A stretch of DNA of 56,211 bases from NCBI RefSeq assembly GCF_014212175.1, contig NZ_JACJVR010000086.1:1-56211 (forward strand). The letters are read 5' to 3'. A model generated the notes under the pieces. It had not been told where the DNA came from and did not search any database. It worked only from the letters and a program-made list of their open reading frames with translations. Position numbers and translations under genes: made by a program. Below, piece by piece: positions 42,527-50,015 of this stretch; position 1 is the stretch's first letter, and each line of letters starts with the position of its first letter. This DNA comes from Cohnella xylanilytica (GTDB taxonomy: Bacteria > Bacillota > Bacilli > Paenibacillales > Paenibacillaceae).

Positions 42527-43525
42527 TTATATCGTCCAGCGAAGCAGGAGGCCGGCTTGCGAGAGGCCCGACCCGAATCCATAGAGGGCCGCCAGCTGAC
42601 CGGGGACCAGTCTTCCGTCCTTCACCGCCAGATCGAGCGCCAGCGGAATGGAAGCGGCCGACGTGTTGCCGAAGGCGGTTACGCTGTGCAGCGCCTTCTC
42701 CGGCGGCAGCCCGAGCCGTTCGCACATCGCCTCGATCATGCGCAGGTTCGCGCTGTGGGGAACGAACCAGTCCAGCTCGTCTGCGGTCAGTCCCGCCTTC
42801 CCGAGCATGCGGCGAATTCCTTCGGGAACGCGGGTGACGGCCCACTTGTATACTTCCTGTCCGTTCTGGACGATCTTGCCGTCGCCTTCCAGAGGCAGCC
42901 CGTTCCATTCCTTGGACAGGCCGGACGCGTAGACGAACCCTCCTCCCGAACCGTCCGTCGCGGCATCCGACGCCAGGAACGTCCCCTGCTCCGCCTTCTC
43001 GACGAGGACGGCGCCCGCTCCGTCCCCGAACAGGATGCAGGTGGAGCGGTCGGTATAATCGGTTATCCGGGTCAGCGTCTCGACTCCGACGACGAGAATC
43101 TTGCGGTACGCCCCGGTCAGCAGAAGGCCGTTCGCGATCTGCAGGCCGGAGACGAAGCCGGCGCAGGCGGCGTTCATATCGAACGCCAGGCAGGAACGGA
43201 TCCCGAAGGCGTTCTGGATGCGAGCGGCCACGGAGGGGAAGGGAGTGTCCGGCGTCGTGGTGGCGACGATAACGGCGTCGATATCGGCGGTCTCCGTCGG
43301 GTAGCGCCGGAGCAAGTCCTCGACCGCCTTCGCGGCCAGATGGCTGGAGAATTCGCCTTCGGCCGCCACGCGCCGCTCCCGGATTCCCGTCCGGCGCACG
43401 ATCCATTCGTCGTTCGTCTCCACCATGGCGGACAGGTCTTCGTTGGTCAGCCTTCGTTCGGGAACGTAGCTGCCGATCGCCGTGATAGCTCCGTTGGACA
43501 TGAATTCTTGAATGGGAAAATCCAT
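42527..43525 (-). CDS. fabH: 3-oxoacyl-ACP synthase III
   Basis: 332 residues; condenses an acyl-CoA primer with malonyl-ACP to start fatty acid synthesis in the cytoplasm. The catalytic triad is complete: Cys121 in NAACAGF, His in VPHSANLRM and Asn in AFGNTSAAS. The N-terminal WIVRRTGIRERR and the C-terminal GFGSGLSQAGLLLRW are typical. AAAGGAG precedes the ATG. Other fab genes are absent, but the promoter carries a FapR box, so it belongs to the fatty-acid regulon rather than to the glycan cluster. It is probably a second FabH of the cell, as in Bacillus (fabHA/fabHB). Confidence 0.94.
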   Translation of the reverse strand: MDFPIQEFMSNGAITAIGSYVPERRLTNEDLSAMVETNDEWIVRRTGIRERRVAAEGEFSSHLAAKAVEDLLRRYPTETADIDAVIVATTTPDTPFPSVAARIQNAFGIRSCLAFDMNAACAGFVSGLQIANGLLLTGAYRKILVVGVETLTRITDYTDRSTCILFGDGAGAVLVEKAEQGTFLASDAATDGSGGGFVYASGLSKEWNGLPLEGDGKIVQNGQEVYKWAVTRVPEGIRRMLGKAGLTADELDWFVPHSANLRMIEAMCERLGLPPEKALHSVTAFGNTSAASIPLALDLAVKDGRLVPGQLAALYGFGSGLSQAGLLLRWTI

Positions 43526-43553
43526 AAGGATCGAGCTCCTTTATTATTAGGTT

Positions 43554-43570
43554 CTAGTATCAGGTACTAA
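43554..43570 (-). promoter_or_regulatory. FapR operator
   Basis: On the minus strand TTAGTACCTGATACTAG is one base away from the FapR consensus TTAGTACCTGATACTAA. It lies about +9 to +25 relative to the predicted transcript start, where FapR (relieved by malonyl-CoA) would block transcription. Confidence 0.88.
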
Positions 43571-43585
43571 ATTGGAATTGATCTC

Positions 43586-43614
43586 ATCATAGTTGTAAAC
43601 CCCGCGGCTGTCAA
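43586..43614 (-). promoter_or_regulatory. Sigma-A promoter of fabH
   Basis: TTGACA, 17 bp, TATGAT on the minus strand: a perfect -35, optimal spacing and a one-mismatch -10. Confidence 0.9.
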
Positions 43615-43627
43615 TACTCTCCCTCGC

Positions 43628-43656
43628 GGATATTCGGATATCGGCGGGGCATCTTA
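43628..43656 (+). promoter_or_regulatory. Sigma-G promoter of the YhcN/YlaJ-type lipoprotein gene
   Basis: GGATA (43628-43632), 17 bp, CATCTTA (43650-43656) matches GnATR-N17/18-CATnnTA, the forespore sigma-G consensus, at every fixed position. It lies 44 bp before the start codon. Confidence 0.75.
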
Positions 43657-43699
43657 AGCATGGCGGGCAACGCCGAGTCTATTGCCAAGGAGGGTTACG

Positions 43700-44860
43700 A
43701 TGCGTAAAAGCGTGGCCGTATCTACGATTGTCCTCTCGACCGCGTTGGCATTATCGGGCTGTATGTCCAAACAAGGCGACGTGGGCAACAAAAATATACG
43801 GCCGAACAGCTACGGAATGCAGGGGCAAGGGCTAAACGGCACCCGGTTCGCGAACGACGGGGCGAACGAGCGGAACCGGATCCATGGCACCCAGCAGATG
43901 AACAATAACGTGACCGGGCGGCACGGAGCCTCGAATCTGGAGCTGAGCCAGACGATCGCGAACAAGCTGGCGGAGCTGCCGGAGATCAAATCCGCGTACG
44001 TCGCGCTGACGAACAACAACGCCTATGTGGCGATCGTCGAAAGACGCGACGCCGCCGGAGCTCGCCCGAACGCGGCCCATCGTCCGAACGCGGCGGTTCG
44101 GCCGAATTCGACGGATCCGGGCACGACGATTCATCCGAACGCCGCCCATCGGACGGACGGAACCGTTCATCCGGGCGCCCGTGCCAGAGGGGGAGTATCC
44201 GGCGTGAATCCGTACAGCGTCGCAGGAACCGAATTCCTGGCGACTCCGGGAACCCGGCATCATGGGGCGGGCTACCGTTCCCAGAGCGTGGGCAGCGCGG
44301 TTCCGAGAACGGGAATGCGCGACGGTTCGCGTTATACGGTCAACAATTCCGGTGCCTACGGCGGCTATTCCGCTCTGGGAACCGGGACGGGCACGACAGG
44401 AACGACGGGAACGGCGGGCGCTGGCGGTACGCGCCATGGAACGGGAACGACCGGATTTACTCCTCCTGGCGCAGGAACGACCGGGACGACCGGTACTCAT
44501 CATGGAGCCGGGACGGCCGGCACCGGCACTTATGGCACCGGAACGGCGGGAGCCTCCAGCGTGGAAGTATCGGACGCGCTGAAGAACAAAGTGGCCGACG
44601 TCGTCAAAGGCATGGCTCCCGGCGTCAACAACGTATTCGTCTCGGCGAACGCCGACTTCTACGGCCGGCTGCAGAGCATGGCGGCCGACTTCGGACGGGG
44701 ACACCCGATTCAAGGAATGATTACGGAGTTCAATGCTCTCGTCGAGAGAATATTCCCGCAGGCGGCCGGCACCGGCACCGGTCTGCATACGAAGACCGCA
44801 CCGTCCTATTACCCGTCGACGACCCCTTCCCGCCATCCGGGATTCGGCACGACCCGCTGA
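43700..44860 (+). CDS. YhcN/YlaJ-family sporulation lipoprotein with Gly/Thr-rich insert
   Basis: 386 residues. A lipoprotein signal peptide ends at the lipobox LALSGC. A YhcN/YlaJ-type domain starts near LELSQTIANKLAELPEIKSAYVALTNNNAYVAIV and resumes with VEVSDALKNKVADVVKGMAPGVNNVFVSANADFYGRLQSMAADF. Between the halves is an insert of roughly 175 residues, first with Asn-Ala/His-Pro-Asn runs, then Gly-Thr-Thr repeats, which makes the protein nearly twice the usual length. Proteins of this family sit in the inner spore membrane and influence outgrowth or germination. AAGGAGGG supports ATG 43700. Expression in the forespore is indicated by the promoter. Confidence 0.85.
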   Translation: MRKSVAVSTIVLSTALALSGCMSKQGDVGNKNIRPNSYGMQGQGLNGTRFANDGANERNRIHGTQQMNNNVTGRHGASNLELSQTIANKLAELPEIKSAYVALTNNNAYVAIVERRDAAGARPNAAHRPNAAVRPNSTDPGTTIHPNAAHRTDGTVHPGARARGGVSGVNPYSVAGTEFLATPGTRHHGAGYRSQSVGSAVPRTGMRDGSRYTVNNSGAYGGYSALGTGTGTTGTTGTAGAGGTRHGTGTTGFTPPGAGTTGTTGTHHGAGTAGTGTYGTGTAGASSVEVSDALKNKVADVVKGMAPGVNNVFVSANADFYGRLQSMAADFGRGHPIQGMITEFNALVERIFPQAAGTGTGLHTKTAPSYYPSTTPSRHPGFGTTR

Positions 44861-44885
44861 CCGGAAGACGGCAGGCCCGACAAGC

Positions 44886-44926
44886 GGCCCCCGAACGGAC
44901 GAAGCCCGTTCGAGGGCTTTTTTTGG
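44886..44926 (+). terminator. Terminator of the YhcN/YlaJ-type gene
   Basis: GCCCCCGAACGG pairs with CCGTTCGAGGGC and is followed by seven T residues. Confidence 0.9.
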
Positions 44927-44977
44927 CGACGTTCGCGAACGAATCCCCGCGGGTGCGTGGGGTATGCCCGCCATCCG

Positions 44978-45006
44978 GAATGGGAAGGCTGAGCCGTATC
45001 ATCGAG
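44978..45006 (+). promoter_or_regulatory. Weak sigma-G-like promoter of the ger operon
   Basis: GAATG, 17 bp, CATCGAG. The -35 fits GnATR, but the -10 misses the final TA. Given that ger operons are forespore genes it is worth listing, at low confidence. Confidence 0.3.
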
Positions 45007-45028
45007 GATTCCCGTTAGGAGCGAGATC

Positions 45029-46465
45029 ATGGACATCCGGCCGACGCCCGAGGAAGCCAAGGCGGAGCTTACGCTTGCTTACATCCTGGACCAGTTCAAG
45101 GATTGCGCGGACTTCACCCATCGTTCCTTCCCGAATAACGGCGCCAGCGTCGTCTATTTATCCTATCTGGTCGGCAACGACGAGCTGCTGCGAGAGATCG
45201 TGAAGCCTCTCTCCGGAGCGAACGACGAGGAGGCCGCCGCCCTTCTGGAATGCGATCCCTACTCCGCCACGCAGGACGCGACGGCTTGTCTGAACGGCAT
45301 TCTGGACGGAAGCGCCGCCATCTTCTTCCGAGGGAGGGCTTGGCTCGTCGGCATCGGCCGCCCGATCGGCCGCACTATCGAGCAATCGGAGACGGAGTCG
45401 GTCATCGCCGGTCCTCATGACGGCTTCGTCGAGGACCTGTACGAGAATCTCGCGGTTCTTCGCAAAAGAATCAAAAGCCCGAAGCTCAAAACCGTCTTCT
45501 TGTCCGTCGGAGAGATTACGAGAACGACCGTCGCCCTCGTCTATCTCGAGGGCATCGCCAACCGCGAATTCCTCGGCAAGCTGATCGGCCGGATCGAGGG
45601 CGCCGAGATCGACGGCGTATTCGAGAGCAATATGTTCATCCAATTGATCGACGACAATCCGAATTCCGTCTTCCCCCAATATATGACGACCGAGCGGCCC
45701 GATTCGATCGCCTCCAAGATTCTCGGAGGGCGGATCGCGGCGCTCGTCGACGGAAGCCCGTCCGTGTTCAGCTGCCCGACGTCCTTCTTCGACTTCTTCT
45801 CTTCCCCGGACGATTATTACCAGAGATGGATGCTCGGCACCGCCCTGAGGCTGCTGCGGATTATCGGGTTCATCGTCACGATCGGCTTCACCGCGTTCTA
45901 CGTGTCCGTGACGACCTACCATTACGAGATGATCCCCCATACGATGCTGCTCAACCTGACCGAGTCCCGCAGCAAGGTGCCCTTCCCTCCGCTAATCGAG
46001 GCGCTGCTGATGGAGACGACGATCGAGCTGCTCCGGGAGGCCGGGGCGAGGCTCCCGACGAAGATCGGCCAGACGATCGGCATCGTCGGCGGGATCGTCA
46101 TCGGCCAAGCCGCCGTCCAGGCCGGCTTCACGAGCAACATTCTCATCATCGCCGTCGCCACTTCGGCGATCGCGTCCTTCGTCATTCCCAGCTACGTGAT
46201 GAGCGCCTCGCTGCGATTGATTCGATTCGGACTCATCATCATGGCGGGAGTGCTGGGCAATCTGGGCTTGTTCATGGGAATCGGGCTCGTCGTCATTCAG
46301 CTCGCGGGAATTACGAATCTCGGAGCCTCCTATCTGACTCCCATCGCGCCGGTCAACTTCAGAGATATGCTCGACACGTTCATCCGCGGCCCGTTCTGGG
46401 CGTTGACGAAGCGACCGTCCATCACCCGGACTCCGAACAAGATCAAGAACAAAATGAAGAAGTAG
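45029..46465 (+). CDS. gerKA: Spore germination receptor A subunit (GerKA/GerAA-type)
   Basis: 478 residues. An N-terminal soluble half (about 1-270), which in this family contributes to ligand binding, includes SVGEITRTTVALVYLEGIAN and VFESNMFIQLIDDNPNSVFPQ with the conserved ERPDS. The C-terminal half has about five membrane segments, with the family stretch PFPPLIEALLMETTIELLREAGARLP and IGIVGGIVIGQAAVQAG. Part of the germinant receptor in the inner spore membrane with the next two genes. TAGGAG supports the ATG. A/B/C order is canonical. The letter K is used by resemblance; assignment to GerA, GerB or GerK type is not certain. Confidence 0.93.
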   Translation: MDIRPTPEEAKAELTLAYILDQFKDCADFTHRSFPNNGASVVYLSYLVGNDELLREIVKPLSGANDEEAAALLECDPYSATQDATACLNGILDGSAAIFFRGRAWLVGIGRPIGRTIEQSETESVIAGPHDGFVEDLYENLAVLRKRIKSPKLKTVFLSVGEITRTTVALVYLEGIANREFLGKLIGRIEGAEIDGVFESNMFIQLIDDNPNSVFPQYMTTERPDSIASKILGGRIAALVDGSPSVFSCPTSFFDFFSSPDDYYQRWMLGTALRLLRIIGFIVTIGFTAFYVSVTTYHYEMIPHTMLLNLTESRSKVPFPPLIEALLMETTIELLREAGARLPTKIGQTIGIVGGIVIGQAAVQAGFTSNILIIAVATSAIASFVIPSYVMSASLRLIRFGLIIMAGVLGNLGLFMGIGLVVIQLAGITNLGASYLTPIAPVNFRDMLDTFIRGPFWALTKRPSITRTPNKIKNKMKK

Positions 46466-46477
46466 CGGAGCAAGCTC

Positions 46478-47569
46478 ATGAGGGAAAAGCTGAATTGGTT
46501 CCATGTCGCGGTTCTCGTCTATATGATCGAATTCGACGTAACGGCGTTCAGTCTGGCCCGCGTCACCGCGGAGAATATCGGCACGAACGGCTGGTTCGCG
46601 CTGGTTCTGACGTCGATGGCGGCTTCGATCAACATTTTTCTCTATTGGGCGGTATATCGGATAGGCAAGGGTCAGTCCTTTTTTCAGATTATGGAGTCCT
46701 TCGTTCCCAGAGGGCCGCTCGTGCCCGCGTATCTCGGGTTGGCCGCGTTCTGGGTGCTTCTGGGCTCCCTTATCGGGAAGAACTTCGTGATCGTCTCCCA
46801 AATGCTGTCGTTCCAGTCGACGCATCCGATGTATATTTTCCTCCTCTACTGCCTGCTGGTTTACGCCATGCTGGTCAAGGATCTCTACAGCATCGTGAAG
46901 GCGACGACCGTTTTCTTCCTGCTGTCGTTCTGGATGAACGCGCTGGTTCCGTATTTCCTTAGCGATTGGAAGGCGGTCCGGCTTACCCCGTTTCTCTTCC
47001 AAGGATCGGAACGCGCACACAGCCTGCAAGGTTGGGCGGAAGTATTCACGGCGTTCGTCGGCTACGAGCTGTGCCTGTTCCTGTTCCCTCACTCCGACCG
47101 GAAGACCAAGCTGTTCCGGGGCGTCCTGCTCGGCCATCTGCTGATCTCGGCGGCATACGTGACGACCGTGTTTGTTACCTACGGCTTCTTCAGCTTCCAG
47201 CAGTTGAAGGAGCTTCAGTTCCCGCTTATCAACATTCTGGAATATCTCGAGCTTCCGTTCCTGAACCGGCTGGAGAACCTGGTGTTCATGTTCTTCCTGT
47301 TCTCCAATCTCGTCACGACGGTTATGTTCTGCTTCGCGTCGCTGTCGACTCTGAGGCATGTCTTCCCGCGGGCGAAGGGCAAGACGCTCGAGACGGTTAT
47401 CGTCTGTCTCGTGTTCGCCTCCGGCTTCCTGACGAAGACGGTCCGCGAGTCCGACGAGATGCTGCGCGCCCTGTATTTCACGGAGATGGCGATCGCCTTC
47501 GGACTTCCCTTGCTGCTGATTCCGATGGCCTACTTCGCGAACCGGAAGGGGAGGGGGATCGAGGCATGA
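46478..47569 (+). CDS. gerKB: Spore germination receptor B subunit (GerKB/GerAB-type)
   Basis: 363-residue integral membrane protein with ten hydrophobic segments of the APC/amino-acid permease-like GerAB fold, which is thought to bind the germinant. It lies 12 bp after gerKA and overlaps gerKC by ATGA. The hydrophobic profile is even and shows no break. Ligand identity is unknown. Confidence 0.93.
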   Translation: MREKLNWFHVAVLVYMIEFDVTAFSLARVTAENIGTNGWFALVLTSMAASINIFLYWAVYRIGKGQSFFQIMESFVPRGPLVPAYLGLAAFWVLLGSLIGKNFVIVSQMLSFQSTHPMYIFLLYCLLVYAMLVKDLYSIVKATTVFFLLSFWMNALVPYFLSDWKAVRLTPFLFQGSERAHSLQGWAEVFTAFVGYELCLFLFPHSDRKTKLFRGVLLGHLLISAAYVTTVFVTYGFFSFQQLKELQFPLINILEYLELPFLNRLENLVFMFFLFSNLVTTVMFCFASLSTLRHVFPRAKGKTLETVIVCLVFASGFLTKTVRESDEMLRALYFTEMAIAFGLPLLLIPMAYFANRKGRGIEA

Positions 47570-48669
47570 AGAAGCTGCCGCTGCTTCTCGCCGCGATCGT
47601 CCTGTCCGGCTGCTCGGACCAGAAGATCATCGAGAAGGTAGGCTTCACCCGGACGATCTCGTTCGAGAAGGCCGAAGACGCCGAGGACGGACGGATCAAA
47701 GTGTCCTTCAGCCTGCCGAAGACCACCCAGAAGGAATCGATCTTCTATTCGACGGAAGCCAGGTCGATGCGCCAGGCGAGGCTGATCTTCGATCGCCAGA
47801 ACGACCGAAGGATCGTCAACGGGCAGCTCCGCCAGGTGCTGTTCGGCGCCAGCCTGGCCCAGGAAGGCATCTGGAAGCACTTCGATTCCCTTCTGCGCGA
47901 CCCTTCCGTCGGCAATCGCGTCCACGTGCTCATAGCGGAAGGAGACGTCGCCCAGCTGTTGAACAAGAAATATCCTCAAGGATCCACGGCGGGCGAATAT
48001 ATCGATAATCTGATCCGCACCGAGACCAAGGTCATGGACGTGCCGGATACGAACCTGTATACCTTCGCGCGGGATTATTACGACGACGGAATCGAGCCCG
48101 TGGCGACGATTCTCAAGGAGACGCCGAACAGCATCATCATCGACGGCATCGCGCTGTTCCGCGGAGACCGGTACGTCGCGCGGATCCCGCCGGAGGACAA
48201 GATGTATTTCGGTCTGCTGCTCGGAGGGGTCCGGGCCGGCGATTTGTTCCTCGATTTTCCGGACGAACGGTATTCGAGCGAATTGTCGACGCTTCTATAC
48301 TTCGCCAGCCGCAGGAATGTGAAGGTGACGAGGACGGGTCCGATCATGGACGGGCTGGGGTTGAAGGTGGATCTGCGGTTGACGCTCAGAGGTTCCATGC
48401 TGGAGTACAACGGCGACTTGCATCTGGAGCGGCCGGAGGATCAGAAGAAGCTGGAAGCGGAGGCCGCCCGCTATGTCCAGGGCAAGTGCGAGTCGATCAT
48501 CGCGACGATGCAGGAAGCGAAGGCGGACGGGATCGGGGTCGGCCAGTACGTGCGCAATACGATGTCCTACCGGGAATGGAAGAAGCTCGATTGGCCGGAG
48601 GCGTTCTCGCGCGCGAAGATCGACGTTCATGTCGAGATCAGCATCAAGGACTTCGGCAAGATTCAATAA
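47566..48669 (+). CDS. gerKC: Spore germination receptor C subunit lipoprotein (GerKC/GerAC-type)
   Basis: 367 residues. A short signal peptide ends in the lipobox VLSGC. The body follows the GerAC layout: KVGFTRTISFE near the start, SVGNRVHVLIAEGDVAQLL in the middle and a C-terminal domain with LRLTLRGSMLEYNGDLHLERPEDQKKLEAEAARYVQ. Membrane-tethered third part of the receptor. Last gene of the operon; start fixed by ATGA overlap with gerKB. Confidence 0.93.
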   Translation: MKKLPLLLAAIVLSGCSDQKIIEKVGFTRTISFEKAEDAEDGRIKVSFSLPKTTQKESIFYSTEARSMRQARLIFDRQNDRRIVNGQLRQVLFGASLAQEGIWKHFDSLLRDPSVGNRVHVLIAEGDVAQLLNKKYPQGSTAGEYIDNLIRTETKVMDVPDTNLYTFARDYYDDGIEPVATILKETPNSIIIDGIALFRGDRYVARIPPEDKMYFGLLLGGVRAGDLFLDFPDERYSSELSTLLYFASRRNVKVTRTGPIMDGLGLKVDLRLTLRGSMLEYNGDLHLERPEDQKKLEAEAARYVQGKCESIIATMQEAKADGIGVGQYVRNTMSYREWKKLDWPEAFSRAKIDVHVEISIKDFGKIQ

Positions 48670-48672
48670 AAC

Positions 48673-48727
48673 CGGGCTCGTCTCCGGGCGTCCTCGCTTG
48701 CAAATCGGGCGTCCGCCCGGGAGCCCG
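48673..48727 (+). terminator. Hairpin after the ger operon
   Basis: CGGGCTC...CTCCGGGCG pairs with CGCCCGGGAGCCCG with an internal bulge. No T run follows. Further on, a CATATATTA (48744-48752) equals the sigma-K -10 consensus but lies 200 bp before gerE. Confidence 0.45.
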
Positions 48728-48862
48728 CGCGATTGCCGCTTGCATATATTATCGTGAGTCCCGGAAGTTCGACACCTGCCGGCGATGCTGCAAAACCATG
48801 GCGTCGTCTGCGACGGAGTAAGATCCGTTTATGGCTGTACGCCCAAAATTACCGGGTTATCG

Positions 48863-48891
48863 CACCAGCGTCCGAAGCCTTTCATATGATA
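48863..48891 (+). promoter_or_regulatory. Sigma-K promoter of gerE
   Basis: CAC (48863-48865), 17 bp, CATATGATA (48883-48891): both elements match the sigma-K consensus (mAC and CATAnnnTA) at normal spacing. It gives a leader of about 55 nt. gerE of Bacillus is also sigma-K dependent. Confidence 0.75.
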
Positions 48892-48954
48892 AAGTTGACT
48901 GTATCCCTTAACCTTGTAATCATTCCATTCCCGGGCAAGGAGGGGTGACACACG

Positions 48955-49179
48955 TTGAAAGGCAACGACCACAAAAGCAAATTCCTTCTGACCAATCGGG
49001 AACGCGAAGTTTTCGAACTGCTTGTGCAGGACAAAACGACTCGCGATATCGCTCAGCAATTGTTCATAAGCGAGAAAACGGTCCGGAACCATATCTCGAA
49101 TGTGATGCAAAAGCTCAATGTCAAAGGTCGTTCGCAAGCGGTTGTCGAGCTGATCAAGCTCGGGGAGCTCAAGATCTGA
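48955..49179 (+). CDS. gerE: Sporulation transcription factor GerE
   Basis: 74 residues, the exact length of Bacillus GerE and nearly identical in the DNA-binding region: LLTNREREVFELLVQDKTTRDIAQQLFISEKTVRNHISNVMQKL. It is a stand-alone LuxR-type helix-turn-helix that tunes late mother-cell (sigma-K) genes, including coat and outer-layer genes. The TTG start stands 9 nt after AAGGAGGGG. Its location next to the ger operon and near the giant spore-surface locus suggests it may control parts of that locus. Confidence 0.96.
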   Translation: MKGNDHKSKFLLTNREREVFELLVQDKTTRDIAQQLFISEKTVRNHISNVMQKLNVKGRSQAVVELIKLGELKI

Positions 49180-49710
49180 TTCAACGGGCGAAGCATGAGC
49201 GAGATGCAGCCGACCTTCTTTTTCGCTGCTTGCCACGAGCGGCGAGAGAGGAGGTTTTTTGACGTGATCCTTCTTCCGGGCAGCGCGCGAGCCCCGGCCT
49301 ACGGCGTCCTAACGCCGCAAGCCGGGGCTTGCTCGCGTTCTCAAGAGGATGCGAGGAATCCGTTCGGGTCGATGAAGGCGACGGCATGGACGGGCGGCTT
49401 TTTCTCATCCGTCTCGCGCCTTAAGCCCTATGGCTCCCGTCCCATCATTCGACTCCGTTCGTTACGCGATCGGCGCGAATCGACTTCGTTCCGACGGTTC
49501 GGCGCGGGGAATTTGTCGCTTCGGGCGGCGCTTACGGCGGCTAGATTACGCTATATTCAGCGTTAGACGGGCGTCTTAAGTCTTCGGAAGCAAATATTTG
49601 GCGAAAATCCGATCCGACACGACAAACCGACAGCATCCGCGGAAAACGCTGTCTATACTTAAAGAAAACAGGCATCATCCAATTCATTTTCGAGTCATGG
49701 AGGGGTTGCA
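49180..49710. other. Intergenic region with hairpin, no supported gene
   Basis: About 530 bp. It holds a compound inverted repeat (GCGAGCCCCGGC ... GCCGGGGC ... GCTCGC with an inner GGCGT/ACGCC stem, about 49286-49338), probably a terminator or structured RNA element. A 123-codon open frame (49195-49566) has no ribosome binding site and looks like chance. Upstream of the next gene a TATACT (about 49652) and an inverted repeat GACAGC/GCTGTC might form its promoter and operator. Confidence 0.5.
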
Positions 49711-49941
49711 ATGAACGAAATTATGTCCGAAGCCGCATTCGAGCAAGTGACGCAGAAGTACCGCCTGACGCAGCGGGAGAAGGAGATCCTGCATTATTGG
49801 ATGAAGGACTACGACTACAAGCATATCGGGCTTCTTCTCGGCATCAGCCGCCATACGGTCAAGGTCCATATCTCCCGGATCAATCTCAAGCTGCAGGTCA
49901 ACTCCAAAGCCTCCCTCATCCTCAAATTGATCGGAGCCTGA
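49711..49941 (+). CDS. Small GerE-like LuxR-type HTH regulator
   Basis: 76 residues consisting of a LuxR/GerE-type helix-turn-helix only: LTQREKEILHYWMKDYDYKHIGLLLGISRHTVKVHISRINLKLQV. It has an N-terminal extension of 18 residues and no receiver or sensor domain, like GerE. Sequence is clearly distinct from GerE in the recognition helix (SRHTVKVH against SEKTVRNH). GGAGGGG precedes the ATG. A sporulation role is suggested only by location and form. Confidence 0.82.
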   Translation: MNEIMSEAAFEQVTQKYRLTQREKEILHYWMKDYDYKHIGLLLGISRHTVKVHISRINLKLQVNSKASLILKLIGA

Positions 49942-49973
49942 CGCCGAACCCGGCGCCGGCACGCACGCCGGAC

Positions 49974-50002
49974 GGCCCTCTCCCCGACGCCGGGGGAGGG
50001 CC
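49974..50002. terminator. Hairpin between convergent regulator genes
   Basis: GGCCCTCTCCCC pairs with GGGGGAGGGCC around a short loop, between the small LuxR-type gene and the converging MocR gene. It lacks a T run. Confidence 0.55.
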
Positions 50003-50015
50003 GCCGGCCGTTCCG

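Noticed and set aside
41694..43406. 570-residue reading of the GT2 gene
   Set aside because: The upstream part is a shadow of fabH; the ATG at 42419 has GGAGG and starts a standard GT2 domain.
49195..49566. 123-codon open frame after gerE
   Set aside because: No ribosome binding site, atypical composition, and it spans a strong hairpin.
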